Assembly: GCF_001552215.1 (NCBI RefSeq)
Contig: NZ_BCQT01000002.1
Coordinates: forward strand, 62,001-126,000
Direction of reading: 5' to 3'
DNA length: 64,000 nucleotides
From: Actinomadura macra NBRC 14102
GTDB taxonomy: Bacteria > Actinomycetota > Actinomycetes > Streptosporangiales > Streptosporangiaceae
Both the position numbers and the translations under genes were made by a program. How positions within the stretch are numbered: the first letter of the stretch is position 1; every line of letters starts with the position of its first letter. This document shows positions 8,988 to 17,892 of the stretch, piece by piece. A model generated the notes under the pieces. The model was not told where the DNA came from and ran no database searches. It saw only the letters and a program-made list of their open reading frames with translations.

Positions 8988-10144
8988 GGAGTCCTCCAGT
9001 GGCCTGGCAGGCGGGTTGCGAGGGCGTGCTCGCCGGCGGCCGCGATCATCTCGCCGTCCGCGGTGAACGCCACGGCGGGGACCACTCCGACCAGGCCGTC
9101 GGCGGCCCGGCGCAGCAGGCATATCTCCGCCACGCGTCGGCGGCCGCCGCCCGGTTCCCGGACGAGGTGGACGACGATGTCGAGGGCGGCGGCGAGTTGG
9201 CTGTGCACGGCCTCACGGCTGAGCCCGGCGGCACAGGCCAGCGCCTCCAGACGGGCCGGAACGTCCGCGGCCGTGTTGGCGTGGAGCGTCCCGCATCCTC
9301 CTTCGTGGCCGGTGTTCAGCGCCTGCAGGAGCACGCCCACCTCTGACCCGCGTACCTCTCCGACGACCAGACGGTCGGGGCGCATGCGCAACGCTTGGCG
9401 GACGAGGTCGTTCAAGGTGACTCCTCCCGCGCCCTCAACATTCGGTGGACGGGCCTCCAGACGGACCACATGGGGATGATCTGGCCTTAGTTCGGCGGAG
9501 TCCTCCACCAGGAGGAGCCGTTCGGCGGGGTCGGCCAGGCTGAGCAGGCTGCTGAGCAGGGTGGTCTTGCCAGTGCCTGTCCCGCCCGTGATGAGGAACG
9601 CGGCGCGGGTCTTGATGAGAGCCGCCAACAGCGCCGCGCCTTCCGGTGGGACGGTGCCGGTTTGGATCAGTTCGTCGAGGGTGAAGGCGCGTCGCCGGGG
9701 GAGGCGTAGCGAGAGGCAGGTGCCGGACGCTGCGACAGGTGGAAGGACGGCGTGCAGCCGGACTCCCCCGGGAAGCCGCGCATCGGCGTAGGGGGAAGCG
9801 TCATCGAGGCGACGTCCTGCGGCGGCGGTGAGTCGTTGGGCGAGACGGCGGAGGGTGGCCTCGTCCTGGAAACGCAGGGAAGCGCGGACCAGGCCGCCTC
9901 CCGCATCCACCCAGACCTCGTTCGGCCCGTTCACCAGAACGTCCGTGACATCCGGGGAACGTAACAGCGGCTCCAGTGGCCCGGCTCCGACGAACTCGGC
10001 ACGCATCTCCTCGGCCAGAGTCAGGATCTCGCGGTCCCCGAGCATCCGTTCCTCGGCGCGCAGCGCCGCCGCGACCCGTCCGGCCGTGGGCTCATCTCCC
10101 GTGTCCGCAAGACGGTCACGTACGGCATCGGAGAGCCGCGTCAT
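8984..10144 (-). CDS. TadA/CpaF-type secretion ATPase
   Basis: 386 residues. It powers Flp pilus assembly as a hexameric cytoplasmic ATPase docking on TadB/TadC. Seen: the N-terminal region EFVGAGPLEPLL...VTDVLVNGP typical of CpaF; Walker A GGTGTGKTT at about 187-195; Asp box residues around LLVEDSAELR; Walker B DRLVVGEVRG with Glu at about 263; and the His-box GTLHAN. GGAGGTGTGAG precedes the ATG. It overlaps tadB by four bases and lies 82 bases after the Ssd-like gene. Confidence 0.95.
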   Translation of the reverse strand: MTRLSDAVRDRLADTGDEPTAGRVAAALRAEERMLGDREILTLAEEMRAEFVGAGPLEPLLRSPDVTDVLVNGPNEVWVDAGGGLVRASLRFQDEATLRRLAQRLTAAAGRRLDDASPYADARLPGGVRLHAVLPPVAASGTCLSLRLPRRRAFTLDELIQTGTVPPEGAALLAALIKTRAAFLITGGTGTGKTTLLSSLLSLADPAERLLLVEDSAELRPDHPHVVRLEARPPNVEGAGGVTLNDLVRQALRMRPDRLVVGEVRGSEVGVLLQALNTGHEGGCGTLHANTAADVPARLEALACAAGLSREAVHSQLAAALDIVVHLVREPGGGRRRVAEICLLRRAADGLVGVVPAVAFTADGEMIAAAGEHALATRLPGHWRTP

Positions 10145-10226
10145 CTCACACCTCCGTGAGCTTGGGACCCGCTGGCACGGGTTCGTGGTTGGGGCGGGGC
10201 TTGGTGCCGTGCTGTTCTCGTGCGCA

Positions 10227-11306
10227 TCAGGCGGCCTCTTCCCTGTCGGTGTAGGGATGGAGCGAGAGGTCGGCGAGGATGCGGGCGCTGACGTCGGCGA
10301 GGGGACCTCGGCGGCATACGCGGGGGAGGGTGCCCTCGTCCATGGCGGTGGGGAGACGGCGGTCGCGCTCGAAGGTGCCGGCGGGTGGGATGCCCAGAGC
10401 CTGGGCGACCATCCCGGGGGTCAGGCCGCCCGGTGCCGGGCCTTGGACGATGACGCGAAGGTCGGCGGTGTCGCGGCGGAGGATGGACGAGACACCGTCG
10501 GCGGCGACGGTCGCGCGGACCTCAGCGGGGACGAGCAGGTAGGTGACATCGGCGGCGCGCAGGGCGGCGCGGCCGATGTCACCCGGATAGCGCGGGACGT
10601 CGGTGATGACGAGGTCGAAACCGCGGACGGCGGCGTCCAGCAGGGCGACGGTCGCCTCTACTGAAATGGGCACCGGTTCGCCACGGCGCCAGGACAGGAC
10701 GGACAGGTCGCCGGTGCGGGGAAGGGAGTCGCGGAGGTTGGTGGGGTTGAGACGACCGCGGCGCTCGGCCAGGTCGTGCCAGCGGACGCCCTCGTGACCC
10801 TCCAGCCCGAGCAGGAGGTCGATGCCCCCGCCGAGAGGGTCGGCGTCCACGAGGAGGGTGCGCAGGCCGGTGGTCGCGGCGCCCACCCCGAGGGCGGCGG
10901 CGAGGGCGCTGGCTCCGGCGCCGCCCCGGGCGCCGACGACGCAGACCGTCGCGCCGAGGTTGCTGTCCGGTTCGCCGGCGGTGGCGAAGGCATTGATCAG
11001 CCAGTCCTCGTGATCGGGCAGGATCGCGACGTCTTGGGCGCCGACCTCGACCGCCATGCGGTAGGTCTCCGGGGTGGCGTCCCCGCTCGTGACCAGCACG
11101 ACGCCTTGGCGACGCTGAAGGGCGGCCGATGCGACATCGTGCGCCGAGTCGGCCCCGACCAGGACGAGGGCGGGCCAGGTCCAGGCCGTTCTGGCCTCGT
11201 CGGTTCCGTGAGCGACCTCGGCGTGGGCGTCGACGGCGGCTGCCAGTCGGAGCAGGCCGTCGGCCAATGCTGGATCGTTCGTGACGATCAACGCGGCAAG
11301 GTTCAT
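10227..11306 (-). CDS. Ssd/CpaE-like MinD-family protein of the tad locus
   Basis: 359 residues from ATG 11306. N-terminal receiver-like part (residues 1-115) then a ParA/MinD fold: GARGGAGAS at about 125-133 and LLVDADPLGGGIDLLLGLE. The signature Walker lysine of GKT is replaced (G-A-S), as in actinobacterial septum-site-determining Ssd proteins and some CpaE proteins, so ATP hydrolysis is doubtful. CpaE-type proteins localise the Tad machine at the cell pole. First gene of the minus-strand tad operon. Confidence 0.85.
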   Translation of the reverse strand: MNLAALIVTNDPALADGLLRLAAAVDAHAEVAHGTDEARTAWTWPALVLVGADSAHDVASAALQRRQGVVLVTSGDATPETYRMAVEVGAQDVAILPDHEDWLINAFATAGEPDSNLGATVCVVGARGGAGASALAAALGVGAATTGLRTLLVDADPLGGGIDLLLGLEGHEGVRWHDLAERRGRLNPTNLRDSLPRTGDLSVLSWRRGEPVPISVEATVALLDAAVRGFDLVITDVPRYPGDIGRAALRAADVTYLLVPAEVRATVAADGVSSILRRDTADLRVIVQGPAPGGLTPGMVAQALGIPPAGTFERDRRLPTAMDEGTLPRVCRRGPLADVSARILADLSLHPYTDREEAA

Positions 11307-12181
11307 CGGATCCCCTCGTCCTCCGGAGGACTCCACCTTGCGACCCCGCCGCACCCGGGCGAAAGGGGTTCCGTGAACTGTGGATAACTCCGCCGGCATC
11401 GCATGATCACCGCAGCTCACGGCCGGGCGGTGGCAATACCACCGCCCGGCCGTCTCACGGCTGGGCGACCCCCGCCGGGGGGGGAGAGCGGGGGTCGCCA
11501 GAACGGTCCGGCTCCGGGGGGGTAGAGCCGGCCCGTTTTCCAAGAAAGCCTCGGAGGAGAACGGGCTGGGCGCGCGCAAGTTTGATCTATAGAAGAGGCA
11601 AACTCGCCGTCTCCAGTCTAGGCGGATACAACATATGCTGCCCGGTCGTCGGGAGTTCCGTCGAGCAGCAAACTCGCCCTGGCTGTGGCGTTTTTTCTCA
11701 CCTGGTTGGGACGAACCCGCCTCAACCGGAGGCGCCGCAACGCCCCCGCCCGGCCCCGTCTTGCGCAACGGGACGGAAGTCGGAGCGTACAGCAGAACTA
11801 AAGATCTTTCCGGGTCGGAACCAAAAAGAAACGATCACACTGCGTGATCGATATGTCGGATGGCAAGGCGGCAGAGATAGCCCGGAATCGTATATTCCGC
11901 GCCGGACAGACGGTATGAGCAGCGACGGGATCGTCTCGCGGCGCGCCTCCATTGCCACGCCCGTTTTGCCAATGGGGGGTTGTCATCTGGGCAAACGAGG
12001 CGTAGACAGAAACATACGGACCACGTGTCCGAGCACGGCAGCCGGGCACCCACGCGCGACCAGCCGCGGGAGGCGCGTCGAGACGGGCTTGACCCGCTCC
12101 GACGAATACGAGGTGCACGCTTGGTAACCCGGTGTGACGTGGCTGGCGACGGCGTCTCGCAGAGGGACGCCGTTCGCTATG
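11307..12181. other. Leader/promoter region upstream of the tad operon
   Basis: 875 bases without a supported gene. The part nearest the Ssd-like gene carries three consecutive hairpins (11420-11531). Beyond them, 11575-11660 and 11790-11900 are A+T-richer and the likely places for the tad promoter. Nothing coding is convincing. Confidence 0.55.
11420..11531 (-). promoter_or_regulatory. Three tandem hairpins in the tad leader
   Basis: Hairpin 1: 14-bp perfect stem CGGCCGGGCGGTGG with loop CAATA (11420-11452). Hairpin 2: 12-bp perfect stem GGCGACCCCCGC with a 12-base loop that is a run of eight G on the plus strand (11464-11499). Hairpin 3: 7-bp stem CCGGCTC with a loop of G-run then TA (11508-11531). 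In a minus-strand transcript loops 2 and 3 are C-tracts. They lie 114-225 bases upstream of the first tad start. Attenuation is a possibility; a terminator of some upstream transcript is the alternative. Confidence 0.6.
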
Positions 12182-12799
12182 TCAGTCGCGCACGTCCAAA
12201 CCCATGGCGGCGGCTATCACGACCGCCTGGTACGGGTCGATCACTGCTTGCTTCAGTTCGACGGTGTACGGGTCGATCGCGGAGACGTCGCTTCCACGGA
12301 GGTCACAGCGAGTCAGGTCCGCCTTGTGCAGCCATGCGCCCGACAGGTCGACGCCCCGGATCGTCGCTCCGGCACAGCGTGCGCCGGTGAGATCGGCCTC
12401 GCGCATGCGGACGTCCTCGAACGACGCGCGGCGCAAGTCGGCACCGGGGAGCCCGACGAACGACCAGTCGCCGCCCTTTACCTTGAGCAAGTCATAGGTG
12501 CAGCCGTCGAACATGCTGCCCACGAGCTTGCAGCCGCTGAACGTCGCATCGAAAAAGCCACACCGGACGAAGGTGCAGTTCACGAACGCCGAGTCGGTGT
12601 GGGTGGAGGCGTTGAATCGGACACCGCGGAACGTGCAGTCGGTGAACACCGCGCCCACACCACTGGCCTCGGTCATGTCGACGTCCACGAACAGGACGCG
12701 TTCGTGCTGCTCCCCCGTCAGATCACGGGAATCCCAGTCGGCGGAAGAGACGGTGGTGTCGGTGGGCGCCGCGGGACGCGCGTGCTTGCGATCGGCCAT
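12182..12799 (-). CDS. Pentapeptide-repeat protein
   Basis: 205 residues from ATG 12799. The middle of the protein is a run of A(D/N)LXX-type and degenerate F/C-containing pentads: FTDCTFRGVRF, FVNCTFVRCGFFDATFSGCKL, ADLRRASFEDVRMREADL, ADLTRCDLRGSD. This should fold as a right-handed quadrilateral beta helix. A GTG at 12838 overlaps the stop of the upstream Fic-like gene (GTGA) and would add 13 residues; neither start has a good ribosome binding site. Some family members mimic DNA and protect gyrase, but nothing here proves that. Probably co-transcribed with the Fic-like gene. Confidence 0.85.
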   Translation of the reverse strand: MADRKHARPAAPTDTTVSSADWDSRDLTGEQHERVLFVDVDMTEASGVGAVFTDCTFRGVRFNASTHTDSAFVNCTFVRCGFFDATFSGCKLVGSMFDGCTYDLLKVKGGDWSFVGLPGADLRRASFEDVRMREADLTGARCAGATIRGVDLSGAWLHKADLTRCDLRGSDVSAIDPYTVELKQAVIDPYQAVVIAAAMGLDVRD

Positions 12800-12834
12800 G
12801 GGAACACAATGACGTACCCCACCGACAAGGAACC

Positions 12835-13626
12835 TCACCCGCGGAGGAACGCCTCGCAGATCGCCTGCGAATCACGGGCTGCAACGGCGGTGGCGGCTGC
12901 GCAGTGGGCGATCCAGGCGGCCACGCCCTCGGCCGTGCCGGACGCGTAGGCGCGAATCGCCTCGGCGTACTCCCCGGCGAGTTCGGCATGGCCGACTTCA
13001 GGGGCGGTCAGGGACTTGGGGTCGAGCCCACGGGCGACGAGGGTGATGCGCTGTGCGGCGCGGGCGACGATCCCGTCCCCCCAGCCGAACGGACGGAGCG
13101 TCAGCAACTCCCCATGCACGACAGCGGCGGTGACAAGTGCCGGTGCCTTGGTGGGCTGGGTCAGCAGCCCGCTAAGCGCGTCCAGGCGCGCCGCCACTTC
13201 GGACGGGGACGGCGGCTCGTCCAGCCCGAGGATGTCCTTCACAGGCCGGTCGCCTATGCGCGGACGCCCGAGATCTGTGCTGTCGACGGCATCCGCGGCC
13301 GCGAGCACGTGGAGCCGGGCGAGAACCTGCCGGGGCGCCTGTCGCCATGTCTCGGCCAGAGTGCCCAGTTCCGCCGACACCCGCAGGGCACCTTGCACGG
13401 CCGGGTCGGACGGATGCTCGGTGGTGCGCAACTCGTCCAGGGTGATCGAGGCGCCTTCGAGGACTGCCGACGCCCTGGCGCCGCGCAGGGCGGACTCGGT
13501 GGAGACCTCAGCGCTGCGGCGCCGCAGGACGCGGTGGCCCAGCAGGCGGTCCACGGCGGCACGCGCGTCGGCCACGGCGTCGGCCACGCCGGGTAGGTTC
13601 GCCACGTCGGCAAGGGCATCGGTCAC
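12835..13626 (-). CDS. Degenerate Fic-fold protein with intact inhibitory-type motif
   Basis: 263 residues. Fic enzymes AMPylate proteins using the motif HPFXXGNGRXXR. Here the site reads TLRPFGWGDGIVAR (about 176-189): the catalytic His is Arg, Asn is Asp and the first Arg is Ile. In contrast the N-terminal (S/T)XXXE(G/N) inhibitory motif is preserved as SAVLEG at about 53-58. The fold is inferred from this pair of elements and from the helical pattern between. If correct the protein cannot act as an ordinary AMP-transferase and may be a binding or regulatory protein. It is followed, with little or no gap, by the pentapeptide-repeat gene and is divergent from acs. Confidence 0.75.
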   Translation of the reverse strand: MTDALADVANLPGVADAVADARAAVDRLLGHRVLRRRSAEVSTESALRGARASAVLEGASITLDELRTTEHPSDPAVQGALRVSAELGTLAETWRQAPRQVLARLHVLAAADAVDSTDLGRPRIGDRPVKDILGLDEPPSPSEVAARLDALSGLLTQPTKAPALVTAAVVHGELLTLRPFGWGDGIVARAAQRITLVARGLDPKSLTAPEVGHAELAGEYAEAIRAYASGTAEGVAAWIAHCAAATAVAARDSQAICEAFLRG

Positions 13627-13844
13627 GGCCCGACTTTATGCTGTCGCCACCACGAACCGGGCAACGCGGGCCCGTCTTGCATACCGGGACGGGAGCCTGT
13701 GCCAGGCATCACATAGCATCGTCAGGAGCCATGAGCGCTGGGTGCGTTCCTGCTCAACACGTGGGAAGCGACCTTGTGCGGGTGCGACCTTTCCTGGTGG
13801 AGTGGGCACACCGGGCGACCCCCGTCAGCTAGCAAGGAGTACGC

Positions 13845-15809
13845 GTGAGCCAGAGCCAAGAGACACTGTCGAACCTCCTTCAGGAGACGCGGCGTTTCGC
13901 ACCTCCGGCCGAGCTCGCCGAGTCGGCGAACGTCAAGGCCGAGGCGTACGACGAGGCGTCCGAGGATCGCCTGGGCTTCTGGGCCCGGCAAGCGGACCGG
14001 CTGGCATGGTCCAAGCCCTGGGACGAGGTCCTGGACTGGAGCAACCCACCGTTCGCCAAGTGGTTCGTGGGCGGCGAGCTGAACGTCGCCTACAACTGTG
14101 TGGACCGGCATGTGGAGGCCGGCCGCGGCGCGAAGATCGCTTTCCACTGGGAGGGCGAGCCGGGTGACACCCGGACGCTCACCTACGCCGACCTGCAGCG
14201 CGAGGTGAGCAAGGCGGCGAACGCGCTGCTGGAACTCGGCATCCGCAAGGGCGACCGGGTCGCGATCTACCTGCCGATGATCCCCGAGCTGCCGATCTCG
14301 ATGCTCGCGTGCGCGCGCATCGGCGCCACGCACTCGGTGGTGTTCGGCGGCTTCTCCGCGGAGGCGCTCCGCACCCGCATCGACGACGCGCAGGCCAAGC
14401 TCGTCATCACGGCCGACGGTGGGTACAGGCGCGGCAAGCCCTCCGCCCTGAAGCCGACCGTGGACGAGGCCGTCGCGCAGACACCGTCTGTCGGGAACGT
14501 CCTCGTCGTGCGCCGTACTGGTGAGGAGGTCGCCGAGAACGAGCGCGACGTGTGGTGGCAGGACGTGGTGGAGCGGCAGAGCGAGGAGCACACTGCCGAG
14601 CCCATGGACTCGGAGCACCCTCTGTACATCCTCTACACGTCCGGTACGACGGGTAAGCCGAAGGGGATCCTGCACACCACCGGTGGGTACCTGACCCAGA
14701 TCGCCTACACGCACCACGCGGTGTTCGATCTGAAGCCTGAGACGGACGTGTACTGGTGCTCGGCCGACATCGGATGGGTGACCGGCCACTCCTACATCGT
14801 TTACGGCCCGCTCGCCAATGGCGCCACCAGCGTGCTGTACGAGGGCACGCCGGACACGCCGCACCAGGGCCGCTGGTGGGAGGTCATCCAGAAGTACAAG
14901 GTCTCCATCTTCTACACGGCGCCCACGGCGATCCGTACGTTCATGAAGTGGGGCGACGACATCCCTGCCCGGTTCGACCTGTCGTCCCTGCGCGTCCTCG
15001 GGAGCGTCGGTGAGCCGATCAACCCCGAAGCGTACGTCTGGTACCGCGAGCACATCGGGGCGGGCAAGACCCCCGTGGTCGACACGTGGTGGCAGACGGA
15101 GACCGGCGGCATCATGATCAGCCCGCTTCCGGGGGTGACGGCCGGGAAGCCGGGCGCGGCGATGCGTCCGCTACCGGGAATCGTGGCGGACGTGGTGGAC
15201 GACCAGGGGAACGCGGTGCCGAACGGCGGCGGCGGGTTCCTCGTGGTCAAGGAGCCGTGGCCGTCGATGCTCCGCACCATCTGGGGCGACGACGAGCGAT
15301 ACGTCAAGACGTACTGGTCGAAGTTCGACGGCCTGTACTTCGCGGGGGACGGCGCGAAGAAGGACGACGACGGCGATCTGTGGCTGCTCGGCCGGGTCGA
15401 CGACGTGATGCTGGTGTCGGGGCACAACATCTCCACGACGGAGGTGGAGTCGGCTCTGGTCTCGCACCCGAAGGTGGCCGAGTCGGCGGTCGTGGGCGCG
15501 ACCGACCCGGTGACCGGGCAGGCCATCGTGGCGTTCGTCATTCCGCGCGGCAGCGCGGGCGACGTCGAGGGCGCGGACTTCCTCAAGGAACTGCGCGACC
15601 ACGTCGCCAAGACGCTCGGCCCGATCGCCAAGCCCCGCCAGATCATGATCGTCCCGGAGCTGCCCAAGACGCGCTCCGGCAAGATCATGCGCCGGCTGCT
15701 GCGCGACGTCGCCGAGAACCGCAGCATCGGGGACGTCACCACGCTGGCGGACAGCACGGTGATGGATCTCATCTCCGAGAAGCTGCCCAGCAGCAAGTCC
15801 GAGGACTGA
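13845..15809 (+). CDS. acs: Acetate--CoA ligase
   Basis: 654 residues, normal length for AMP-forming acetyl-CoA synthetase, which converts acetate, ATP and CoA to acetyl-CoA. Seen: N-terminal ACAS region with [17 protein letters not shown], adenylation motif [11 protein letters not shown] at about 265, the acetate-pocket region [31 protein letters not shown], and the C-terminal RSGKIMRR whose Lys is the classic acetylation-regulated residue. GTG start after AAGGAG. A very strong hairpin follows the stop. Confidence 0.97.
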   Translation: MSQSQETLSNLLQETRRFAPPAELAESANVKAEAYDEASEDRLGFWARQADRLAWSKPWDEVLDWSNPPFAKWFVGGELNVAYNCVDRHVEAGRGAKIAFHWEGEPGDTRTLTYADLQREVSKAANALLELGIRKGDRVAIYLPMIPELPISMLACARIGATHSVVFGGFSAEALRTRIDDAQAKLVITADGGYRRGKPSALKPTVDEAVAQTPSVGNVLVVRRTGEEVAENERDVWWQDVVERQSEEHTAEPMDSEHPLYILYTSGTTGKPKGILHTTGGYLTQIAYTHHAVFDLKPETDVYWCSADIGWVTGHSYIVYGPLANGATSVLYEGTPDTPHQGRWWEVIQKYKVSIFYTAPTAIRTFMKWGDDIPARFDLSSLRVLGSVGEPINPEAYVWYREHIGAGKTPVVDTWWQTETGGIMISPLPGVTAGKPGAAMRPLPGIVADVVDDQGNAVPNGGGGFLVVKEPWPSMLRTIWGDDERYVKTYWSKFDGLYFAGDGAKKDDDGDLWLLGRVDDVMLVSGHNISTTEVESALVSHPKVAESAVVGATDPVTGQAIVAFVIPRGSAGDVEGADFLKELRDHVAKTLGPIAKPRQIMIVPELPKTRSGKIMRRLLRDVAENRSIGDVTTLADSTVMDLISEKLPSSKSED

Positions 15810-15824
15810 ACCGCACGGTGTGAG

Positions 15825-15881
15825 GCGGCGGCCCGCGGCCGGGCCGGGACATCGGTTCCCGTCCCGGCCGCGGGCCGCCGC
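15825..15881 (+). terminator. acs terminator hairpin
   Basis: A 25-base arm beginning GCGGCGGCCCGCGG pairs with its partner with a single mismatch across the 7-base loop CATCGGT. It starts 16 bases after the acs stop. No U-run follows, as usual in actinomycetes. Confidence 0.8.
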
Positions 15882-16072
15882 ATGTCCAGCCCCCTGCCGG
15901 CCGGCCCCTTCGAAGGGGCTGAGCTGGGGTGCTACCGCCGCGCCGGAATCTTCACAAGATCTTGCAGGTAGGGTGGAAGGCAGGTGCGCCGGGAAGTCTG
16001 GTCGGCAGGGGTCTTCCCCGTGGCCGGACGCGGGTTGGTCTCAGCCGTCCGTCCGTCTTCCCGGGGGTTCTC

Positions 16073-17359
16073 ATGCCGCGCCAGCCCGAGCGACGCCGTG
16101 ATCACCAGCCGGCGCACGGCCGGGCCCGCCCGTCCGCCCCACGCCGCGTCGCCGCGCGCTGGCCTTTCCGGCCCACGGTCCGCTACAGCCGGCAGGTCAC
16201 GCAGGCACTGCGCACCGAAACGGTCGGCGGCGTGATCATGCTGGTCGCGGCGGTGGTGGCCCTGGTCTGGGCCAACACCCCTTGGGCTGCGTCATACGCC
16301 GATCTACAGAAGTACGGTTTCAGCCCGCACTGGCTGCACATCGGCCATATGGACGTGCAGCACTGGGCGTCCAGCGCGCTCCTGGCGGTGTTCTTCTTCA
16401 TCGCCGGGCTGGAGCTGCGCGAGGAGCTGACACACGGCGAGCTGCGCAATGCGCGCGACGCGGCGCTACCGGTGATCGCGGCGACCGCCGGGGTGGTGGC
16501 GCCCGCGCTGATCTTCCTGCTCGTGAGCGCCGGCGAGCCGGGGGCGGCGCGGGGCTGGGCCGTGCCGACCGCCACCGACATCGCGTTCGCGCTGGCGGTG
16601 CTGGCCGTGACGTTCACGGCGTGCCCGGCGCCGCTGCGCGCGTTCCTGCTGACCCTCGCCGTGGTGGACGACCTGATCGCCATCGCGATCATCGCGGTCT
16701 TCTACACCGACGCACTCGAATGGGGTCCACTCCTGCTGGGTGTGGCGCTGATAGCGGGCTATGGGCTGTTGCAGTCCAGGAACGTCCGCTCGCCATGGGT
16801 GTACGTGCCACTGGCCGTCCTCGCCTGGTACTGCGTCCAGCGAAGTGGGATCCACGCAACCGTCGCGGGTGTAGCCATGGGAATGCTGACCAGCCCCCAC
16901 GAGACACCGGACGAGCGGCCCACGAACGCCGAGCGCGCAGACCACGTCCTCAGACCGTTCTCCGCGGGGTTCTGCGTGCCCGTGTTCGCGTTCCTGTCGG
17001 CGGGCGTGGCGTTGAGCGGATCGGCGCTCGGGGCGGTGTTCGGCGATCGGGTGGCCCTCGGCGTGATCGCGGGTCTGGTGATCGGTAAGTTCGTGGGCGT
17101 CCTTGGCGGCGCCTGGGCGGCCGTACGGCTCGGCCTGGCGACGCTGGGGGAGGAACTGCACTGGCGTGAGATCGCGGGAGTCGCGATGCTCGCCGGGGTC
17201 GGTTTCACCGTTTCCCTGCTGATCGGCGGTTTGGCCTATACCGACCCGTCACAATTCGAGAGAGTGACGACTGCGGTCCTGATCGCGAGCGTTCTGGCCT
17301 CGGCGGCAGCGACCGTCGTTTTCCGAAGGAGGGTGCGTCAGCGCGCGCGCCTGGACTGA
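16073..17359 (+). CDS. nhaA: Na+/H+ antiporter NhaA
   Basis: 428 residues from ATG 16073 (GGGGG upstream); the frame is open further upstream but that extension looks non-coding. About eleven to twelve membrane helices. Family motifs: ETVGGVIMLVAAVVALVWANTPW, FFFIAGLELREEL, GWAVPTATDIAFALAVLAV with the two Asp-region helix, and LAVVDDLIAIAIIA, which carries the paired aspartates of the ion site. It expels sodium in exchange for protons and supports pH and salt homeostasis. A basic N-terminal extension of about 40 residues precedes the first helix. Confidence 0.95.
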   Translation: MPRQPERRRDHQPAHGRARPSAPRRVAARWPFRPTVRYSRQVTQALRTETVGGVIMLVAAVVALVWANTPWAASYADLQKYGFSPHWLHIGHMDVQHWASSALLAVFFFIAGLELREELTHGELRNARDAALPVIAATAGVVAPALIFLLVSAGEPGAARGWAVPTATDIAFALAVLAVTFTACPAPLRAFLLTLAVVDDLIAIAIIAVFYTDALEWGPLLLGVALIAGYGLLQSRNVRSPWVYVPLAVLAWYCVQRSGIHATVAGVAMGMLTSPHETPDERPTNAERADHVLRPFSAGFCVPVFAFLSAGVALSGSALGAVFGDRVALGVIAGLVIGKFVGVLGGAWAAVRLGLATLGEELHWREIAGVAMLAGVGFTVSLLIGGLAYTDPSQFERVTTAVLIASVLASAAATVVFRRRVRQRARLD

Positions 17360-17449
17360 CGTCGTGACACCGGGTGGCCGGACGATCCGCCCAGCTGCCA
17401 GGCTTGGGCAAGCCATGGAGGCCGGGGGGCTCTGGAAGGAGAAAGCGAT

Positions 17450-17884
17450 ATGTCCGAGGCACTGCCGGGCGAGCGCGTCGAGGAGAAATCCCTCGGCGAG
17501 CTGGTCGCACTGGCGTCCAGCAACGTCTCCAACCTGGTCAGGGCGGAGATGGACCTGGCCAAGCTGGAGCTGAAGGCCGACGCCAAGAAGGCCGCGCTCG
17601 GCAGCGTGATGTTCAGCATCGCCGCGCTGATCGGCGGGCTGATCGTCATCCTGCTGTCCATGGCCGCCGCATACGGGCTGGTCGCGGTCGGTATCTGGCA
17701 CTGGGCGGCGTTCCTCATCGTCTCCGGCGTCTACCTGCTGCTCGCCCTCGCGCTGATCGGCATCGGGTACCTGCGCATCCGCAAGATCGACGGTGCGAAG
17801 CGGACGCGCAAGACGCTCAAGGACGACCTGACCATGCTGCGGCACCGCGGCGACTCCGACGACACCCCCGCTCTCGAGAGCTGA
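17450..17884 (+). CDS. Holin-like DUF1469 (Phage_holin_3_6) membrane protein
   Basis: 144 residues. Motif SLGELVALASSNVSNLVRAEMDLAKLEL, an amphipathic helix typical of the actinobacterial holin-X/DUF1469 family, is followed by two long membrane helices (VMFSIAALIGGLIVILLSMAAAYG and WAAFLIVSGVYLLLALALIGIGYL) and a charged tail. Despite the name it is not phage-borne; it is a standard partner of the epoxide-hydrolase gene in this conserved region (Rv3669-like position). Eight bases separate it from the next gene, so one operon is likely. Cellular role unknown. Confidence 0.85.
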   Translation: MSEALPGERVEEKSLGELVALASSNVSNLVRAEMDLAKLELKADAKKAALGSVMFSIAALIGGLIVILLSMAAAYGLVAVGIWHWAAFLIVSGVYLLLALALIGIGYLRIRKIDGAKRTRKTLKDDLTMLRHRGDSDDTPALES

Positions 17885-17892
17885 GCGACGCC

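Noticed and set aside
17450..17884. Phage lysis holin or prophage.
   Set aside because: The DUF1469/holin-like protein has fixed housekeeping neighbours and no phage genes are present.
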